The notes beneath the pieces were generated by a model, which was given only the letters and a program-made list of their open reading frames with translations, searched no databases and was not told where the DNA came from. Position numbers and translations under genes: made by a program. Of a stretch of 64,000 bases of DNA, positions 53,045 through 63,500 are shown piece by piece (position 1 is the first letter of the stretch; each line of letters opens with the position of its first letter). The DNA comes from Gammaproteobacteria bacterium (GTDB lineage Bacteria > Pseudomonadota > Gammaproteobacteria > Eutrophobiales > Eutrophobiaceae). The stretch lies in assembly GCA_012103475.1 (NCBI GenBank), contig WLWS01000002.1:186001-250000 (forward strand). Direction: 5' to 3'.

Positions 53045-53605
53045 ATGTTTTTATTGATTCTTGGAATAGTGATTTGGAGTGCTGCTCATTTTTTACCAGC
53101 CACCGATGCCTATAAGCGCAAAAAAATAATGGCCAAAGTAGGGGTCATACCTTACAAAATTGGCTTTGCTCTTACTATTATCGGCTCAATGGTACTAATG
53201 GTAGTTGGCTGGCGTTCAATCACTCCGGTATACCTTTATGCTTTACCGGAGTGGGTCAAATACATTACCTATTTGTTTGTTCTGATCACCTTTATTCTAT
53301 TTGCTGCAGCTCGTAGCAAAACCAATATCAAAAGAATATTGAGGCACCCCCAACTGACTGGCCTGGTGTTTTGGGCTTTCGGTCACTTACTGGTAAACGG
53401 CGACAGCCGTTCGTTAATACTGTTTGCCGGTATGCTAGTGTGGGCGAAAATACAGATAATACTGACAAATAAGAGAGACGGTAAACGGGAACTACCGGCA
53501 AGCGTACCGGTTCAGAATGATGTATTGACCGTGATTCTGGGTACAGTCGCATTTGTAGGGTTTGCTTTTGCACATCGGTATATCACTGGCGTAGCACTTT
53601 TTTAG
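53045..53605 (+). CDS. NnrU family membrane protein
   Basis: A 186-aa protein with five or six membrane segments. WSAAHFLPATDAYKRKK near the start and RHPQLTGLVFWAFGHLLVNGD near residue 102 are NnrU signatures. The His in the first segment and the His pair in the second could bind heme or a quinol, but this is speculative. NnrU was found in denitrification regulons (nitric-oxide-related) in Rhodobacter, while many relatives occur without denitrification. GGAG precedes the ATG; the gene begins 34 bp after DUF445. Confidence 0.87.
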   Translation: MFLLILGIVIWSAAHFLPATDAYKRKKIMAKVGVIPYKIGFALTIIGSMVLMVVGWRSITPVYLYALPEWVKYITYLFVLITFILFAAARSKTNIKRILRHPQLTGLVFWAFGHLLVNGDSRSLILFAGMLVWAKIQIILTNKRDGKRELPASVPVQNDVLTVILGTVAFVGFAFAHRYITGVALF

Positions 53606-53630
53606 TTGCCGTTCATAGAGGAGAACTCAG

Positions 53631-54059
53631 ATGACTCATAAAGGCAGTTGTTTATGTGGAAAAATGCAGTATGAAACAGGTGAACTGACAAGTGAACTTG
53701 ATCATTGTCACTGTACCTTTTGTCAGAAATTTCACGGTGCGCCATTCGGCACTTATGCAGCGCTAGAGGATGTCGCTACGTTTAAGTGGATATCCGGTGG
53801 AGAGGATGTTGGTCGATACCAATCCAGCAGCCACTCGGCCCGATTATTTTGCAATGCCTGTGGGTCTTCATTAGTTGCTGAAATAGAGGGCGGCAAGATT
53901 CTGGCAGTTACAGCGGCTACGCTTGATGATGAGCTTAAAGTAGATGGGGTACATCACATGTTTGCACGCTCGAAAATCAAGTGGTTTGACATTGCAGAGA
54001 ATGAAACGAAATATGAGGAATATCCTCCATACATGGATCAATTTACACCTACCGATTGA
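53631..54059 (+). CDS. GFA-family (Gfa/CENP-V-like) zinc protein
   Basis: A 142-aa protein with the fold of glutathione-dependent formaldehyde-activating enzymes. The structural and catalytic zinc Cys are in GSCLCGKMQYE, HCHCTFCQKFHG and FCNACGSSL, so both Zn sites are complete. AGAGGAGA gives a strong ribosome site. Most family members have not been shown to act on formaldehyde, so the substrate should be left open. It lies 25 bp after nnrU and 12 bp before the DUF2461 gene, probably one operon. Confidence 0.9.
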   Translation: MTHKGSCLCGKMQYETGELTSELDHCHCTFCQKFHGAPFGTYAALEDVATFKWISGGEDVGRYQSSSHSARLFCNACGSSLVAEIEGGKILAVTAATLDDELKVDGVHHMFARSKIKWFDIAENETKYEEYPPYMDQFTPTD

Positions 54060-54071
54060 AACAGGTTCCTT

Positions 54072-54749
54072 ATGTTTGATAAAAGTTTCCTGAAATTTTT
54101 CAGAGCACTGGCGAAAAACAATAATCGCGACTGGTTTAACGAACACAAGGAAGAGTACAAGGAAGTCGTCGTGCAGCCGCTTTCTGTTTTCATAGCTGAC
54201 ATGGCGCCGCGGCTGCAGAAAATATCAAGGCACTTTAACGCCAACCCGAAACCGAACGGCGGTTCGATGTTTCGAATTTACCGGGATGTACGCTTTTCGA
54301 AAGATAAAACGCCCTACAAACAACATGCAGCCTGTCAGTTTCGACACAAAGTCGGCAAAGATGCGCATGCACCCGGTTTCTATCTGCATATTGCGCCGAC
54401 TGAAGTCGTCTTCGGTGGTGGCATCTGGATGCCACCAAATCCTGCCTTGACTAAAATTCGCGACACCATTGTTGAGAATCCGGAAGAATGGAAACGTATT
54501 AAATCTAACAAGGGAATCAGGGAGCTGTGTGGAGGAATAAGAGGCGATGGCCTAGTGCGGCCGCCCAGGGGTTATGATCCTGCACACCCACATCTTGAAG
54601 ATCTCAAGCGCAAAAGTTTTTTCGCAATGCGTCACGTTAAACCTGCTGTTATTCATCAGGAAGATTTTGCCGATGAGGTTGAGCGTACATTTAAAGCCGC
54701 AAAACCCTTGATGAAATATTTGTGTTTTGCTCTCGACGTTCCGTTTTAG
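54072..54749 (+). CDS. DUF2461 (TIGR02453) family protein
   Basis: A 225-aa soluble protein. The signature is KFFRALAKNNNRDWFNEHK at the start, then FRIYRDVRFSKDKTPYKQH, and GFYLHIAPTEVVFGGGIW. It ends with IHQEDFADEVERTFKAAKPLM. The family is widespread and of unknown biochemical function. Length is normal. It starts 12 bp after the GFA gene and is followed 15 bp later by the amidohydrolase, so the four genes from 53045 may be co-transcribed. Confidence 0.9.
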   Translation: MFDKSFLKFFRALAKNNNRDWFNEHKEEYKEVVVQPLSVFIADMAPRLQKISRHFNANPKPNGGSMFRIYRDVRFSKDKTPYKQHAACQFRHKVGKDAHAPGFYLHIAPTEVVFGGGIWMPPNPALTKIRDTIVENPEEWKRIKSNKGIRELCGGIRGDGLVRPPRGYDPAHPHLEDLKRKSFFAMRHVKPAVIHQEDFADEVERTFKAAKPLMKYLCFALDVPF

Positions 54750-54764
54750 AGAAAGAGTATTGGT

Positions 54765-55993
54765 ATGACTGAAAAATTAAGAGTCAATGGACAGCGTTTG
54801 TGGGACAGCCTCATGCAAATGGCTGAAATTGGTGCCACCGAAAAAGGTGGCTGTACCGACAGGCGCTGACCGATCTTGATAAGCAGGGGCGGGATTTGTT
54901 TGTCAGCTGGTGTGAAGAGGCTGGTTGCACTATCCGTGTTGATAAGATGGGCAATATATTTGCCCGGCGTGCAGGCGCCGACAATAAACTGCCGCCGGTT
55001 ATGGCGGGATCGCATCTGGATACTCAGCCAACCGGTGGAAAATTTGATGGCGTTTATGGCGTGCTTTCCGCTCTGGAAGTGATACGCAGTTTGAATGACG
55101 CAAATGTGCAGACACAGTACCCGCTTGAGGCCGTTGTCTGGACCAACGAGGAGGGAGCACGTTTTGCTCCGGCGATGATTGGTTCGGGAGTGTGGTGCGG
55201 CGAGTTTGACCTAGACTACGGGCACAGTCGTACTGACAACGAGGGTTTGTCTATAGCTGACGAACTAAAGCGAATTGATTATCTTGGCGATAGTGATTGC
55301 AGTCCTTTTGAAACACGTGCGGCTTTTGAAGTGCATATTGAACAGGGCCCGATTCTTGAAGATGAAAAACTTCAAATCGGAGTGCTGAGCGGAGTTCAGG
55401 GGATGCGTTGGTATGATCTGATTATTGAAGGTCAGCCCTGTCATGCCGGGCCGACTCCGATGGAAATGCGCAGAGACCCGTTTATGGCTTTGCACCAGAT
55501 TCTGAATCAACTCTACGACTTGATTGAAGCACAATCGCCCTGGGGACGTATTACTTTTGGCGATATCCGTGCTGAACCGGGTTCCAGAAATACGGTACCT
55601 GAACGTCTGGTTATTTCTATCGATTTGCGTCACCCTGAAGAAGCCCTGCTTGAACAACTTGATCAGACTATGCGGGAGCTGGTTACCGAGGTGTCAGACA
55701 AACTCGGTTTAAGATCAGAAGTCAGAAATGAATGGGTCTCACCACCGGTAAAATTCGATGAAGTTTGCGTCAATGCCGTGCAAAAGGCAGCGGACTTACT
55801 CATGTACAGCAACAAACAAATGGTTAGCGGCGCAGGACACGATTCGGTTTACGTATCAAAAGTGGCACCAACCGCCATGATATTTATCCCCTGCGAAGAT
55901 GGCCTGAGTCACAACGAGGCAGAAAACGCCAGCAAGGAAGATATTGAAGCTGGCTGTAACGTTTTGCTACACGCCATGCTGGAGCGAGCTTAA
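54765..55993 (+). pseudogene. M20-type amidohydrolase (carbamoylase/allantoate-like), frame-broken
   Basis: About 410 aa in total. The N-terminal frame from the ATG at 54765 (MTEKLRVNGQRLWDSL and MAEIGATEKGGC) stops after 31 codons. One base added at about 54855-54858 continues with RQALTDLDKQGRDLF and the long frame to 55993. The rest has complete zinc ligands: GSHLDTQPTGGKFDG, WTNEEGARF, HIEQGPILED, CHAGPTPMEMRRDP and AGHDSVYVSKV. The family includes N-carbamoyl-L-amino acid hydrolases, allantoate amidohydrolases and beta-ureidopropionases. Functional link with hyuAB is possible but they are 34 kb apart. Likely one-base sequencing error or recent mutation. Confidence 0.85.
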
Positions 55994-56029
55994 CACTGAT
56001 TGGAATCGCGAACATTCACCTGCGTCACA

Positions 56030-56058
56030 CTGAAATTTTCATTCCCTGCCTGTATACT
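56030..56058 (+). promoter_or_regulatory. Candidate promoter for the His-x-His membrane genes
   Basis: CTGAAA at 56030-56035, 17 bp, then TATACT at 56053-56058, 34 bp before the ATG at 56092. The -10 is one base from consensus, the -35 weak. Confidence 0.45.
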
Positions 56059-56091
56059 CCAATTTATCTTCCATCCGAGAGTGAATAGTAA

Positions 56092-57147
56092 ATGAGCGCA
56101 GATAATCGACCTTCGACAGTAGCTGCGGAACGCATTCTTGTTTTATCAGGGGTTACATACGTATTTCTGGCCATGGTGCTGGGCGTGTTGTTTGCCTTCG
56201 TGGTTTCGCATGTGGCCAATTCCGGAATGAAGGAAGCCTGGACCGGTATAATGGCTGCTGTTGCCATAGGAGACTCGACGACGGTGAGGGAACAATTTGC
56301 CGTAATTGCGGATCTATCTGCAATGCGAGGTCGTATCATGAACAGCCACTCTCATATCGGAGCCAGTGGGTTACTAGCCCTGTTGTTGGCGGCACTCCTG
56401 CCATTAACGAGTTTGTCCCGGAATACCCTGCGTCTGCTTGCCTGGAGCGTGGTCAGTGCTGTCATACTGCAGTTTGCAGGCGTTCTGTGTGCCTATTATT
56501 TTGATTTCCAGGCTATATACCTGGCCGATCTGGGCGCAACAATTTTGTTTGCTGGTGTTGCTATAGTGCTTTGTGGTTTGCTCAGGCGTGGAGAGGGTGC
56601 AGGGGATCTGACAACATATGTTCAATCGCGACTCAATTCTCCAGCCAGCCGCTTGTTGCTGAAGGCGGGCGTGACCTTATTGTTGCTGGGTATGTTACTG
56701 GGGAGCTACCTTGCGTGGTTAATCGTATCAGGCGAAGAAACACAATCACTGTCAGCCGTGGCGCAATCCGTTGAACATCTGATGGAGAAAGATGTCAGCG
56801 CAGCACAGTCAGCTATAGCAAATTTCAAATTTACTCAGGCAAAATCGGGAATTAACGCGGCCGCCCATTCTCATGGTCCGGTGCTGGCATTGTTCATGTT
56901 GTTACTGGCATTGCTAAGACACAGAATCAATTTGGGGGAAAGGTTTTTTCGCTTGTTTTCGATCGCCTTTGCCACATTGAGCTTTGCTCTACCATTATGG
57001 ATATTCCTGGCCATTAATTTCTGGTTCAATTTTCGCTTTTTTGCCAATTACACGGGTGTCCTGCTGGCCTGTCTGACATTGGTAGTTATCTACGGGGCAG
57101 CCCGCTCTAAGGCCGAAAACAATGACGCGGCCGGGGAGGAGGCGTAA
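56092..57147 (+). CDS. Membrane protein with two His-x-His repeats, function unknown
   Basis: A 351-aa inner-membrane protein with about eight hydrophobic segments that I do not recognise. It reads as an internal duplication. Each half has one helix, a soluble loop of some 40-60 residues, then a His-Ser-His motif at the mouth of the next helix: NSHSHIGASGLLALLL in half 1, AAHSHGPVLALFMLLL in half 2. The partner gene at 57148 carries a third version. The His pairs facing a helix start could bind heme, copper or a quinone; that is inference. No homologous function can be named. Confidence 0.72.
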   Translation: MSADNRPSTVAAERILVLSGVTYVFLAMVLGVLFAFVVSHVANSGMKEAWTGIMAAVAIGDSTTVREQFAVIADLSAMRGRIMNSHSHIGASGLLALLLAALLPLTSLSRNTLRLLAWSVVSAVILQFAGVLCAYYFDFQAIYLADLGATILFAGVAIVLCGLLRRGEGAGDLTTYVQSRLNSPASRLLLKAGVTLLLLGMLLGSYLAWLIVSGEETQSLSAVAQSVEHLMEKDVSAAQSAIANFKFTQAKSGINAAAHSHGPVLALFMLLLALLRHRINLGERFFRLFSIAFATLSFALPLWIFLAINFWFNFRFFANYTGVLLACLTLVVIYGAARSKAENNDAAGEEA

Positions 57148-57657
57148 ATGGAAAAAATTCAACTACGCCTTGTCATTACCGGACTACTTCTTATTCTGCT
57201 TGGTTTTCTCTATGGCATGATTCATACCATCGCTGTCGATCATGCACCGCGCTTGCAGCTAAGAGAGGACTATAAAGTTGCATTCACCCAGGCAGCTGAC
57301 AAAGGGTTTGATAATCGAACTTCTAAATCGACAATGAACAACATCGAGAGTGTCAATGCCCGTACTATTGAATATCAACGTGCCATCGGCGCCCATACTC
57401 ATGCAATTTATCTGGGACTGATGATCACTATCCTCGGTCTGGTGTTGAATTTTGCTCTTGCAAATTCGCCCTATAAATTCCATATCATGGGCGCGCTAGG
57501 TGCAGGCGCTGCAATCTATCCACTGGGTCTGGCTTTACAGGCGAGCGGTATGATACTGGCAGGTGAAGTGATGGCTCTACTCGGTTCTGTTGCCGTAATA
57601 GGTTGTATCGGCCTGATCGTGCTTAAACTTCTCACTAATAATGATGCAGAGCAATAA
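57148..57657 (+). CDS. Membrane protein with a His-x-His motif, partner of the preceding gene
   Basis: A 169-aa membrane protein with about four hydrophobic segments. After a first helix (VITGLLLILLGFLYGMIHT) comes a loop with REDYKVAFTQAAD, then GAHTHAIYLGLMITILG, the same helix-loop-HxH-helix unit as in the neighbour. GGGGAGGAGG precedes the ATG, which immediately follows the previous stop codon, so the pair is translated together and probably forms a complex. Function unknown. The next gene is convergent. Confidence 0.72.
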   Translation: MEKIQLRLVITGLLLILLGFLYGMIHTIAVDHAPRLQLREDYKVAFTQAADKGFDNRTSKSTMNNIESVNARTIEYQRAIGAHTHAIYLGLMITILGLVLNFALANSPYKFHIMGALGAGAAIYPLGLALQASGMILAGEVMALLGSVAVIGCIGLIVLKLLTNNDAEQ

Positions 57658-57697
57658 GTACTGCGCGATGGAGAAGATAAAAGGAAAATTTTGATTG

Positions 57698-58423
57698 CTA
57701 GATTTGTGAGCGAGGCATAATACTTAAGAGAGGAATTATCGTGCCGGCTTTTTGATCAATACAATACATCACGGCATTGGTGACATCTTCTACATCTAAC
57801 CAGTCAAGATCGGCATCTGCAACCTCTGACTCTTCAGCCATAGGTGTCCATACTCTGCCAGGTGCGATAGTACTCACACGAATATTCGTGCGTTTTGTTT
57901 CTTTGGCCGTGGTTTCTGCAAGTCCGATGACACCCCATTTGGAAGCGCCGTAAGCACCACTATTTTTACTACCATGCAGACCGGCATCTGAAGAAAGAAA
58001 TATGAGTGTACCTTCATTTTTTTCGAGCATGCCCTGTTTTAAGACTTCGCGTGTAAACAGAAACTGCCCCTTTAAATTTACATTTTGCATAGTCTCCCAG
58101 GTATCCACAGAAGTCTCATGCAGCAAGCCGATCATGCGCAGTCCTGCATTATTAACAAGAATATCTATTTTATTCCAACGTTTGTAAACTTGCTCCACAG
58201 CTGAGCAGACGTCACTTTCTTCGGAAACATCAGCTGCTATGGCTAGTGTTTCAACACCATATTCCTTTTCAATACTGCTGAGTTCATTTTGCAGAAGGTC
58301 AAAGCGCAAATCCGTGCCACAGATATGTACGCCTCTCTCAGCCAGTTTTCGCGCAATACTCAAGCCCAGACCGCGAGCGGCACCGGTGATAAGAGCAACT
58401 TGCCCTTTTAGTACTATAGTCAT
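57698..58423 (-). CDS. Short-chain dehydrogenase/reductase (classical SDR)
   Basis: A 241-aa NAD(P)-dependent oxidoreductase. The cofactor site is TGAARGLGLSIARKL near residue 14, NNAGLRMIG is the structural motif, and the catalytic triad is Ser in LIFLSSDAG plus YGASK (Tyr, Lys) with Asn in the preceding helix. Asp37-type position (CGTDLRFD) after strand 2 favours NAD. It starts 3 bp after the stop of the hydrolase-OsmC gene on the same strand, so it is likely co-transcribed. Substrate unknown. Confidence 0.9.
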   Translation of the reverse strand: MTIVLKGQVALITGAARGLGLSIARKLAERGVHICGTDLRFDLLQNELSSIEKEYGVETLAIAADVSEESDVCSAVEQVYKRWNKIDILVNNAGLRMIGLLHETSVDTWETMQNVNLKGQFLFTREVLKQGMLEKNEGTLIFLSSDAGLHGSKNSGAYGASKWGVIGLAETTAKETKRTNIRVSTIAPGRVWTPMAEESEVADADLDWLDVEDVTNAVMYCIDQKAGTIIPLLSIMPRSQI

Positions 58424-58426
58424 TTT

Positions 58427-59656
58427 TTATACCAGTTTTGATTCAATCAAGATTTCATTGTGTAAAGTTTTATGTACGGGACATTTATCAGCAATCTCTA
58501 ATAATTTGTTTTTTTCTGTAGCTGACAATCCGCCATCAAGCTTAATTTCTTTTTCAATACGATCAACAAAACCTTTTTCTGATTCACAGCTTTCGCAGTC
58601 TTCAGCATGAATGCGACTATGAGTAAGCGTGATTTCTATATTGTCGAGTTGTAAATTCTTTCGATTTGCATACATCCTTATAGTCATGGAGGTACAGGCG
58701 CCGAGCCCTGCCAAAAGGTGTTCGTAGGGATTAGGGCCAAGGTCTGCACCGCCAAAGGATAAAGGTTCGTCCACAACTAACTGATGATTTTCAGTATAAA
58801 TACGACGGGTAAATTTCTGATCCTGTTCCGTAATCAGCACCTGACCTTTGCTTACAGAGGGAGCTGTGCCGGATGATTTTTCCTCTCTGCTTTCACTTAA
58901 ATCTAGGTAACGTGCTGCCCAGCTGGCTATGACTGAGGATACATATTCCGAGTCTTCGCGACGAGATAGCAGGTGATCGGCATTATCTAGTGAGATGAAA
59001 CTCTTCGGGTGTTTTGCCGCTGTATAGATTTTCGCGGCTTCATCGATAGCTACCGTCTCATCAACAGGAGAATGGAAAACAAGCAGAGCTTTGCCAAGCT
59101 TGCCGATATGCTCAATGTCGTTGTAGCGATTGATGTCTTCCAGAAATTGCTTCTTTATGGTGAACTGACGGCCGGCCAGATCAACTGTCGCCTGTTCTTT
59201 ATCCAGTATTTCGTCTTTGGCCTTTGAAAATAAATGCTCGACATGATGTCCGGTAGCAGGGGCGGCAATGGTGACTACCGCCTTAATAGAGTCAATGGAC
59301 TGGGCAGCGGCAAGAACAGCAGCGCCACCGAGGCTATGTCCGATAATCATACTCGGCGCGGCATAATTATTTTCCAGCCAGTTAGCCGCTTGAATAAGAT
59401 CCTGTAAGTTTGATGAGAAATTAGTGTTAGCGAAATCACCATCACTATTGCCCAGACCCGTAAAATCGAAACGTAAAACTGCAACGCCTTTTTTGGCCAG
59501 ACCTCGCGTAATTCTGGATGCTGCGGCAATATCTTTAGAGCACGTGAAGCAATGCGCGAAAAGAGCGTAAGCCTTTACCTCGCCGTCTGGGGCTTCAAGT
59601 AATCCGGCAAGAGTCTCGCCCTCCTGATTCTCAAAACTGGCTTTTATACGTGGCAT
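58427..59656 (-). CDS. Alpha/beta hydrolase-OsmC fusion protein
   Basis: A 409-aa two-domain protein. Residues 1-250 are an alpha/beta hydrolase: GHSLGGAAVL with the nucleophilic Ser, then an Asp in SPVDETVA, and the His in DNADHLLSR. Residues about 275-405 are an OsmC/Ohr-like domain with its two Cys in GLGACTSMTIRMYANRK and ADKCPVHKTLHNE, the peroxidatic pair. The fusion is common in Proteobacteria; a role in organic hydroperoxide or thioester detoxification is plausible. Downstream SDR suggests a shared detoxification function. Confidence 0.92.
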   Translation of the reverse strand: MPRIKASFENQEGETLAGLLEAPDGEVKAYALFAHCFTCSKDIAAASRITRGLAKKGVAVLRFDFTGLGNSDGDFANTNFSSNLQDLIQAANWLENNYAAPSMIIGHSLGGAAVLAAAQSIDSIKAVVTIAAPATGHHVEHLFSKAKDEILDKEQATVDLAGRQFTIKKQFLEDINRYNDIEHIGKLGKALLVFHSPVDETVAIDEAAKIYTAAKHPKSFISLDNADHLLSRREDSEYVSSVIASWAARYLDLSESREEKSSGTAPSVSKGQVLITEQDQKFTRRIYTENHQLVVDEPLSFGGADLGPNPYEHLLAGLGACTSMTIRMYANRKNLQLDNIEITLTHSRIHAEDCESCESEKGFVDRIEKEIKLDGGLSATEKNKLLEIADKCPVHKTLHNEILIESKLV

Positions 59657-59789
59657 ACATAAATCCTCTGAAAACTTATAGTAAGAAAGAGAGCTTATTA
59701 CAGCTAAAGTTCACTACCAAGGGAAATCACCAGACAATTAGAGTGCATGCCCGAATTCAGAGATGAAAAAGGTAATCGATACCGCTGGC

Positions 59790-60521
59790 TTACTTGCTGG
59801 CTATCAGGTGTGTGAAACCCTTAAGACTGTCAGAGACCCTTATTCTGAAACCAGAATTAACAAGACTCTCTTCAACCCAATTCACAGAAAGACGAAGTTT
59901 ATGATAAAAACTCTTGTCAAATTGCCAGACATCGTTCTCTTTCCTGTAAATGAGATCGTGCACCTTAACGCTGTCTTGTTGGTACTCCAGAAAGCAGCTG
60001 AATATTCTGTTGTCATCGCTTTTCAGTGGAATAAATCGATCAAGTTCGCTTAGTTCAAAAGACAGATCACGAAAAGTAAGTACGAATTGACCTTCTTTTT
60101 CAAGAGCAGAGTAGGCTTTGCCAAACAACTCTGTCACCAGTTCTTTTGATTCCACATGAACAATGGTATCTGTCATACATACAATGAGTTCCACAGGGCT
60201 GATAACATACTCTGGAAATCCAAGCATATCATCGTGAATTATATCGATGTGCAGGCCCAGCTTTTCCGCGTGTCCCCGGAGCTCGCCAAGAAGATGTTCA
60301 CTGGTATCGATGGCAGTGACTTCATAGCCGAACTGGGCCAGTGGAATGGATTGCACCCCGGGACCAGCACCGAGGTCGAGTGCTCGTTTGCCTAATCGAG
60401 GATGAATATTGTATTTGTCGAAAAATGCCCTGTTCTTCTTGGCGTTCTCCTCAAAACCACCGGTAAACCAGCTGTAAATTTCACCAAGCAAGCTATCGTA
60501 ATGTTCGCTTACCGCTGCCAC
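59790..60521 (-). CDS. SAM-dependent methyltransferase
   Basis: A 243-aa class I methyltransferase. LGKRALDLGAGPGVQSIPLAQ at about 42-62 is motif I, and VTAIDTSEHLLGEL holds the acidic residue that binds SAM ribose. The loop IVCMTDTIVHVESKEL is the motif IV region, and GQFVLTFRDLSF follows. It starts where metH ends (the stop and start overlap by one base), so it is translated after metH. Proximity to MetH suggests it may draw on the SAM cycle, but the acceptor is unknown. Confidence 0.85.
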   Translation of the reverse strand: MAAVSEHYDSLLGEIYSWFTGGFEENAKKNRAFFDKYNIHPRLGKRALDLGAGPGVQSIPLAQFGYEVTAIDTSEHLLGELRGHAEKLGLHIDIIHDDMLGFPEYVISPVELIVCMTDTIVHVESKELVTELFGKAYSALEKEGQFVLTFRDLSFELSELDRFIPLKSDDNRIFSCFLEYQQDSVKVHDLIYRKENDVWQFDKSFYHKLRLSVNWVEESLVNSGFRIRVSDSLKGFTHLIASK

Positions 60522-63500
60522 TAGTCTTCCTCGGTCTCATAACCGAGACTTGGACTCAACCAACGTTCCATTTGATGAACTTCCATGCCTTTTCTGTGCG
60601 CGTAATCTATTACCTGATCACGATTGATTTTACCTAGCCCGAAGTAGCGTGAATCAGAATGAGAGAAATAAAATCCGCTGACCGCTGCAGTCGGATACAT
60701 GGCGTGACTTTCCGTTAGAGAAATTCCTGTGTTTTCTTCAACATTGAGGAGATCCCACAGTAATGGCTTTTCTGTGTGATCAGGACAGGCCGGGTAACCG
60801 GGGGCAGGGCGGATGCCCTGATACTGCTCGGCAATCAGCGCCTCATTATCCAGTTCCTCATTGCTGACATAGCCCCAGAACTCTTTACGCACACGCTGAT
60901 GCATACGCTCGGCCAGTGCTTCGGCAAGACGGTCAGCCAATGCCTTAAGCATGATACTGCTGTAATCATCATGGTCGGCTTCAAATTCGGCAATTCTCTC
61001 TTCAATACCAAAACCGGTCGCTACAGCAAACGCGCCGACATAGTCCTGCTTACCGCTTTCTCTGGGCGCGATAAAGTCGGCCAGTGCAAAGTTGGGCTGA
61101 CCGGGTGGCTTACATGTTTGCTGGCGCAGGCTATGTAATTCCAGTCTGATACCCTGACGCGTCTCGTCGGCATATACTTCAATATCATCATGAGCGATGG
61201 CATTGGCGGGGAACAGACCAATCACAGCGCGCGCCGTCAGCCACTTTTCTTTAATAAGCGTGTTGAGCATTGTCTGAGCATCGGCAAACAGCTTGCTGGC
61301 TTCTTCTCCGACAAGCTCGTCTTCAAGAATGCGCGGATACTTTCCGGCCAGTTCCCATGCAATAAAAAAAGGTGTCCAGTCTATGCAGTCGCGCAGTTCT
61401 TCGAGTGGATAGTCATCGAAAAACTGAAGACCAGTCTGTGTTGGTACAGGTGGCGTGTAGTTGTCCCAATCTATAATAGTACGATTAGCGCGAGCTTCTG
61501 CCAGACTTAACCAGTCCAGTTTTGCCTGTCGCCCCTTATGACGTTCTCTGACTGTGACATACTCTGCTTTTATTTGCTTGGCAAAGTCTGCCTTTTTTTC
61601 ATCGCTGATAAGACTCTGCGACACACCCACGGCACGCGAGGCGTCTTTTACATGAACAACAGGCTCATCGTATTCGGGTTCAATCTTTACTGCGGTATGT
61701 GCACGTGAGGTAGTGGCTCCGCCAATGAGTAGGGGTAATTTGATTCCCTGTCGTTTCATTTCTTTGGCAACATGAACCATTTCATCCAGAGAAGGTGTAA
61801 TTAAACCACTTAATCCAATCAGGTTTGCATTTTCCTCGACCGCGGTTTTGAGTATTTTTTCGGCAGGCACCATGACCCCAAGATCTATTACTTCAAAATT
61901 ATTGCATTGTAAAACGACGCCAACTATATTCTTGCCGATGTCGTGCACGTCGCCTTTTACGGTTGCCATGACAATCTTGCCGTTACTCTGAGTGCTGCCG
62001 CTGCGCTTTTTCTCTTCCTCAATATAAGGCAGCAGATAGGCAACAGCTTTTTTCATAACACGGGCACTTTTCACTACCTGTGGTAGAAACATTTTGCCCG
62101 AACCAAACAAATCGCCAACGATATTCATGCCATCCATCAGAGGACCTTCAATGACATCCAGTGGCTTGTCATGTTGTAAACGGGCTTCTTCGGTGTCTGT
62201 ATCTATATAGTCGGCTATACCTTTGACAAGAGCATGCGCAAGACGAGAGCTCACATCTTCATCACGCCATTTCAAATCGACTATCTTTTCCTTTGTCTCA
62301 CCTGGTTTGACAGTGTCGGCAAATTCGACCAGTGTGTCGGTTGCCTCCTCATTTCGGTTTAACAGAACATCTTCAACTTTGGTCAAAAGTTCTTTTGGGA
62401 TTTCATCATAAATAGCAAGTTGACCGGCATTGACGATGCCCATGTCCATACCTGCTTTGATGCCGTGATAAAGAAAGGAGGCATGCATGGCTTCACGTAC
62501 AGGATTATTACCACGGAATGAAAATGACACATTGCTTAGTCCGCCACTTACCAGTGCGTGTGGCAATTTTTCTTTTATCAATCGTGTGGCTTCAAAGAAT
62601 GAAACGGCATAGTTATTGTGTTCTTCCATGCCGGTGGCAACGGTCAGGATATTGGGGTCAAATATAATATCCTCAGCAGGGAAGCCGATCTTATCAACCA
62701 GAATACCGTAGGAACGCTTCGCTACTTCAAAACGGCGCTCAGTGGTGTCGGCCTGACCAAGTTCATCGAAACCCATGACCACGACTGCGGCCCCGTAGCG
62801 GCGGACGAGTTTTGCCTGCTCGATAAATTTTTCTTCACCTTCTTTCAGGCTTATTGAATTCACTATGCCTTTGCCCTGGACACAGCGCAGACCTGCTTCA
62901 ATAACAGACCATTTTGAAGAGTCAATCATAATTGGAACACGTGAGATGTCTGGCTCACTGGCAATCAGATGCAGGAACTCGGTCATCAGATGCTCTGATT
63001 CCAGCATACCTTCGTCCATACAGACATCGATTATCTGAGCGCCGTTTTCAACCTGCTGGCGGGCGATATCGAGTGCTTCATCAAGATTATCTTCTTTAAT
63101 CAGGCGCAGAAATTTGGGTGAACCGGCAACATTGGTACGTTCGCCTACATTGATAAAATTGGCCTCAGGTGTAATCGTCAAGGGTTCGAGGCCACTCAGT
63201 CTTTGCAAAGTTTGAACCTCAGGCACTGTACGTGGAGCAATAGTCGCGGCAACATCGGCAATTGCCTTGATATGAGCGGGGGTAGTGCCGCAGCAGCCAC
63301 CGACAATGTTTAAAAAACCGCTTTCACCGAACTCCTGTAACAGGCCTGCCATATATTCGGGGGATTCATCATATTCTCCGAATTCGTTTGGCAGACCGGC
63401 ATTCGGGTGGGCGCTGACATGGGTATCCGCAATGTTCGATAATTCTTCAACGTACTGACGCAGTTCTTTTGCCCCAAGCGCGCAATTCAAACCAATACTG

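Noticed and set aside
59763..60053. Plus-strand open frame (96 codons) at the methyltransferase end
   Set aside because: It is antisense to the methyltransferase C-terminus and shows no domain or ribosome site.
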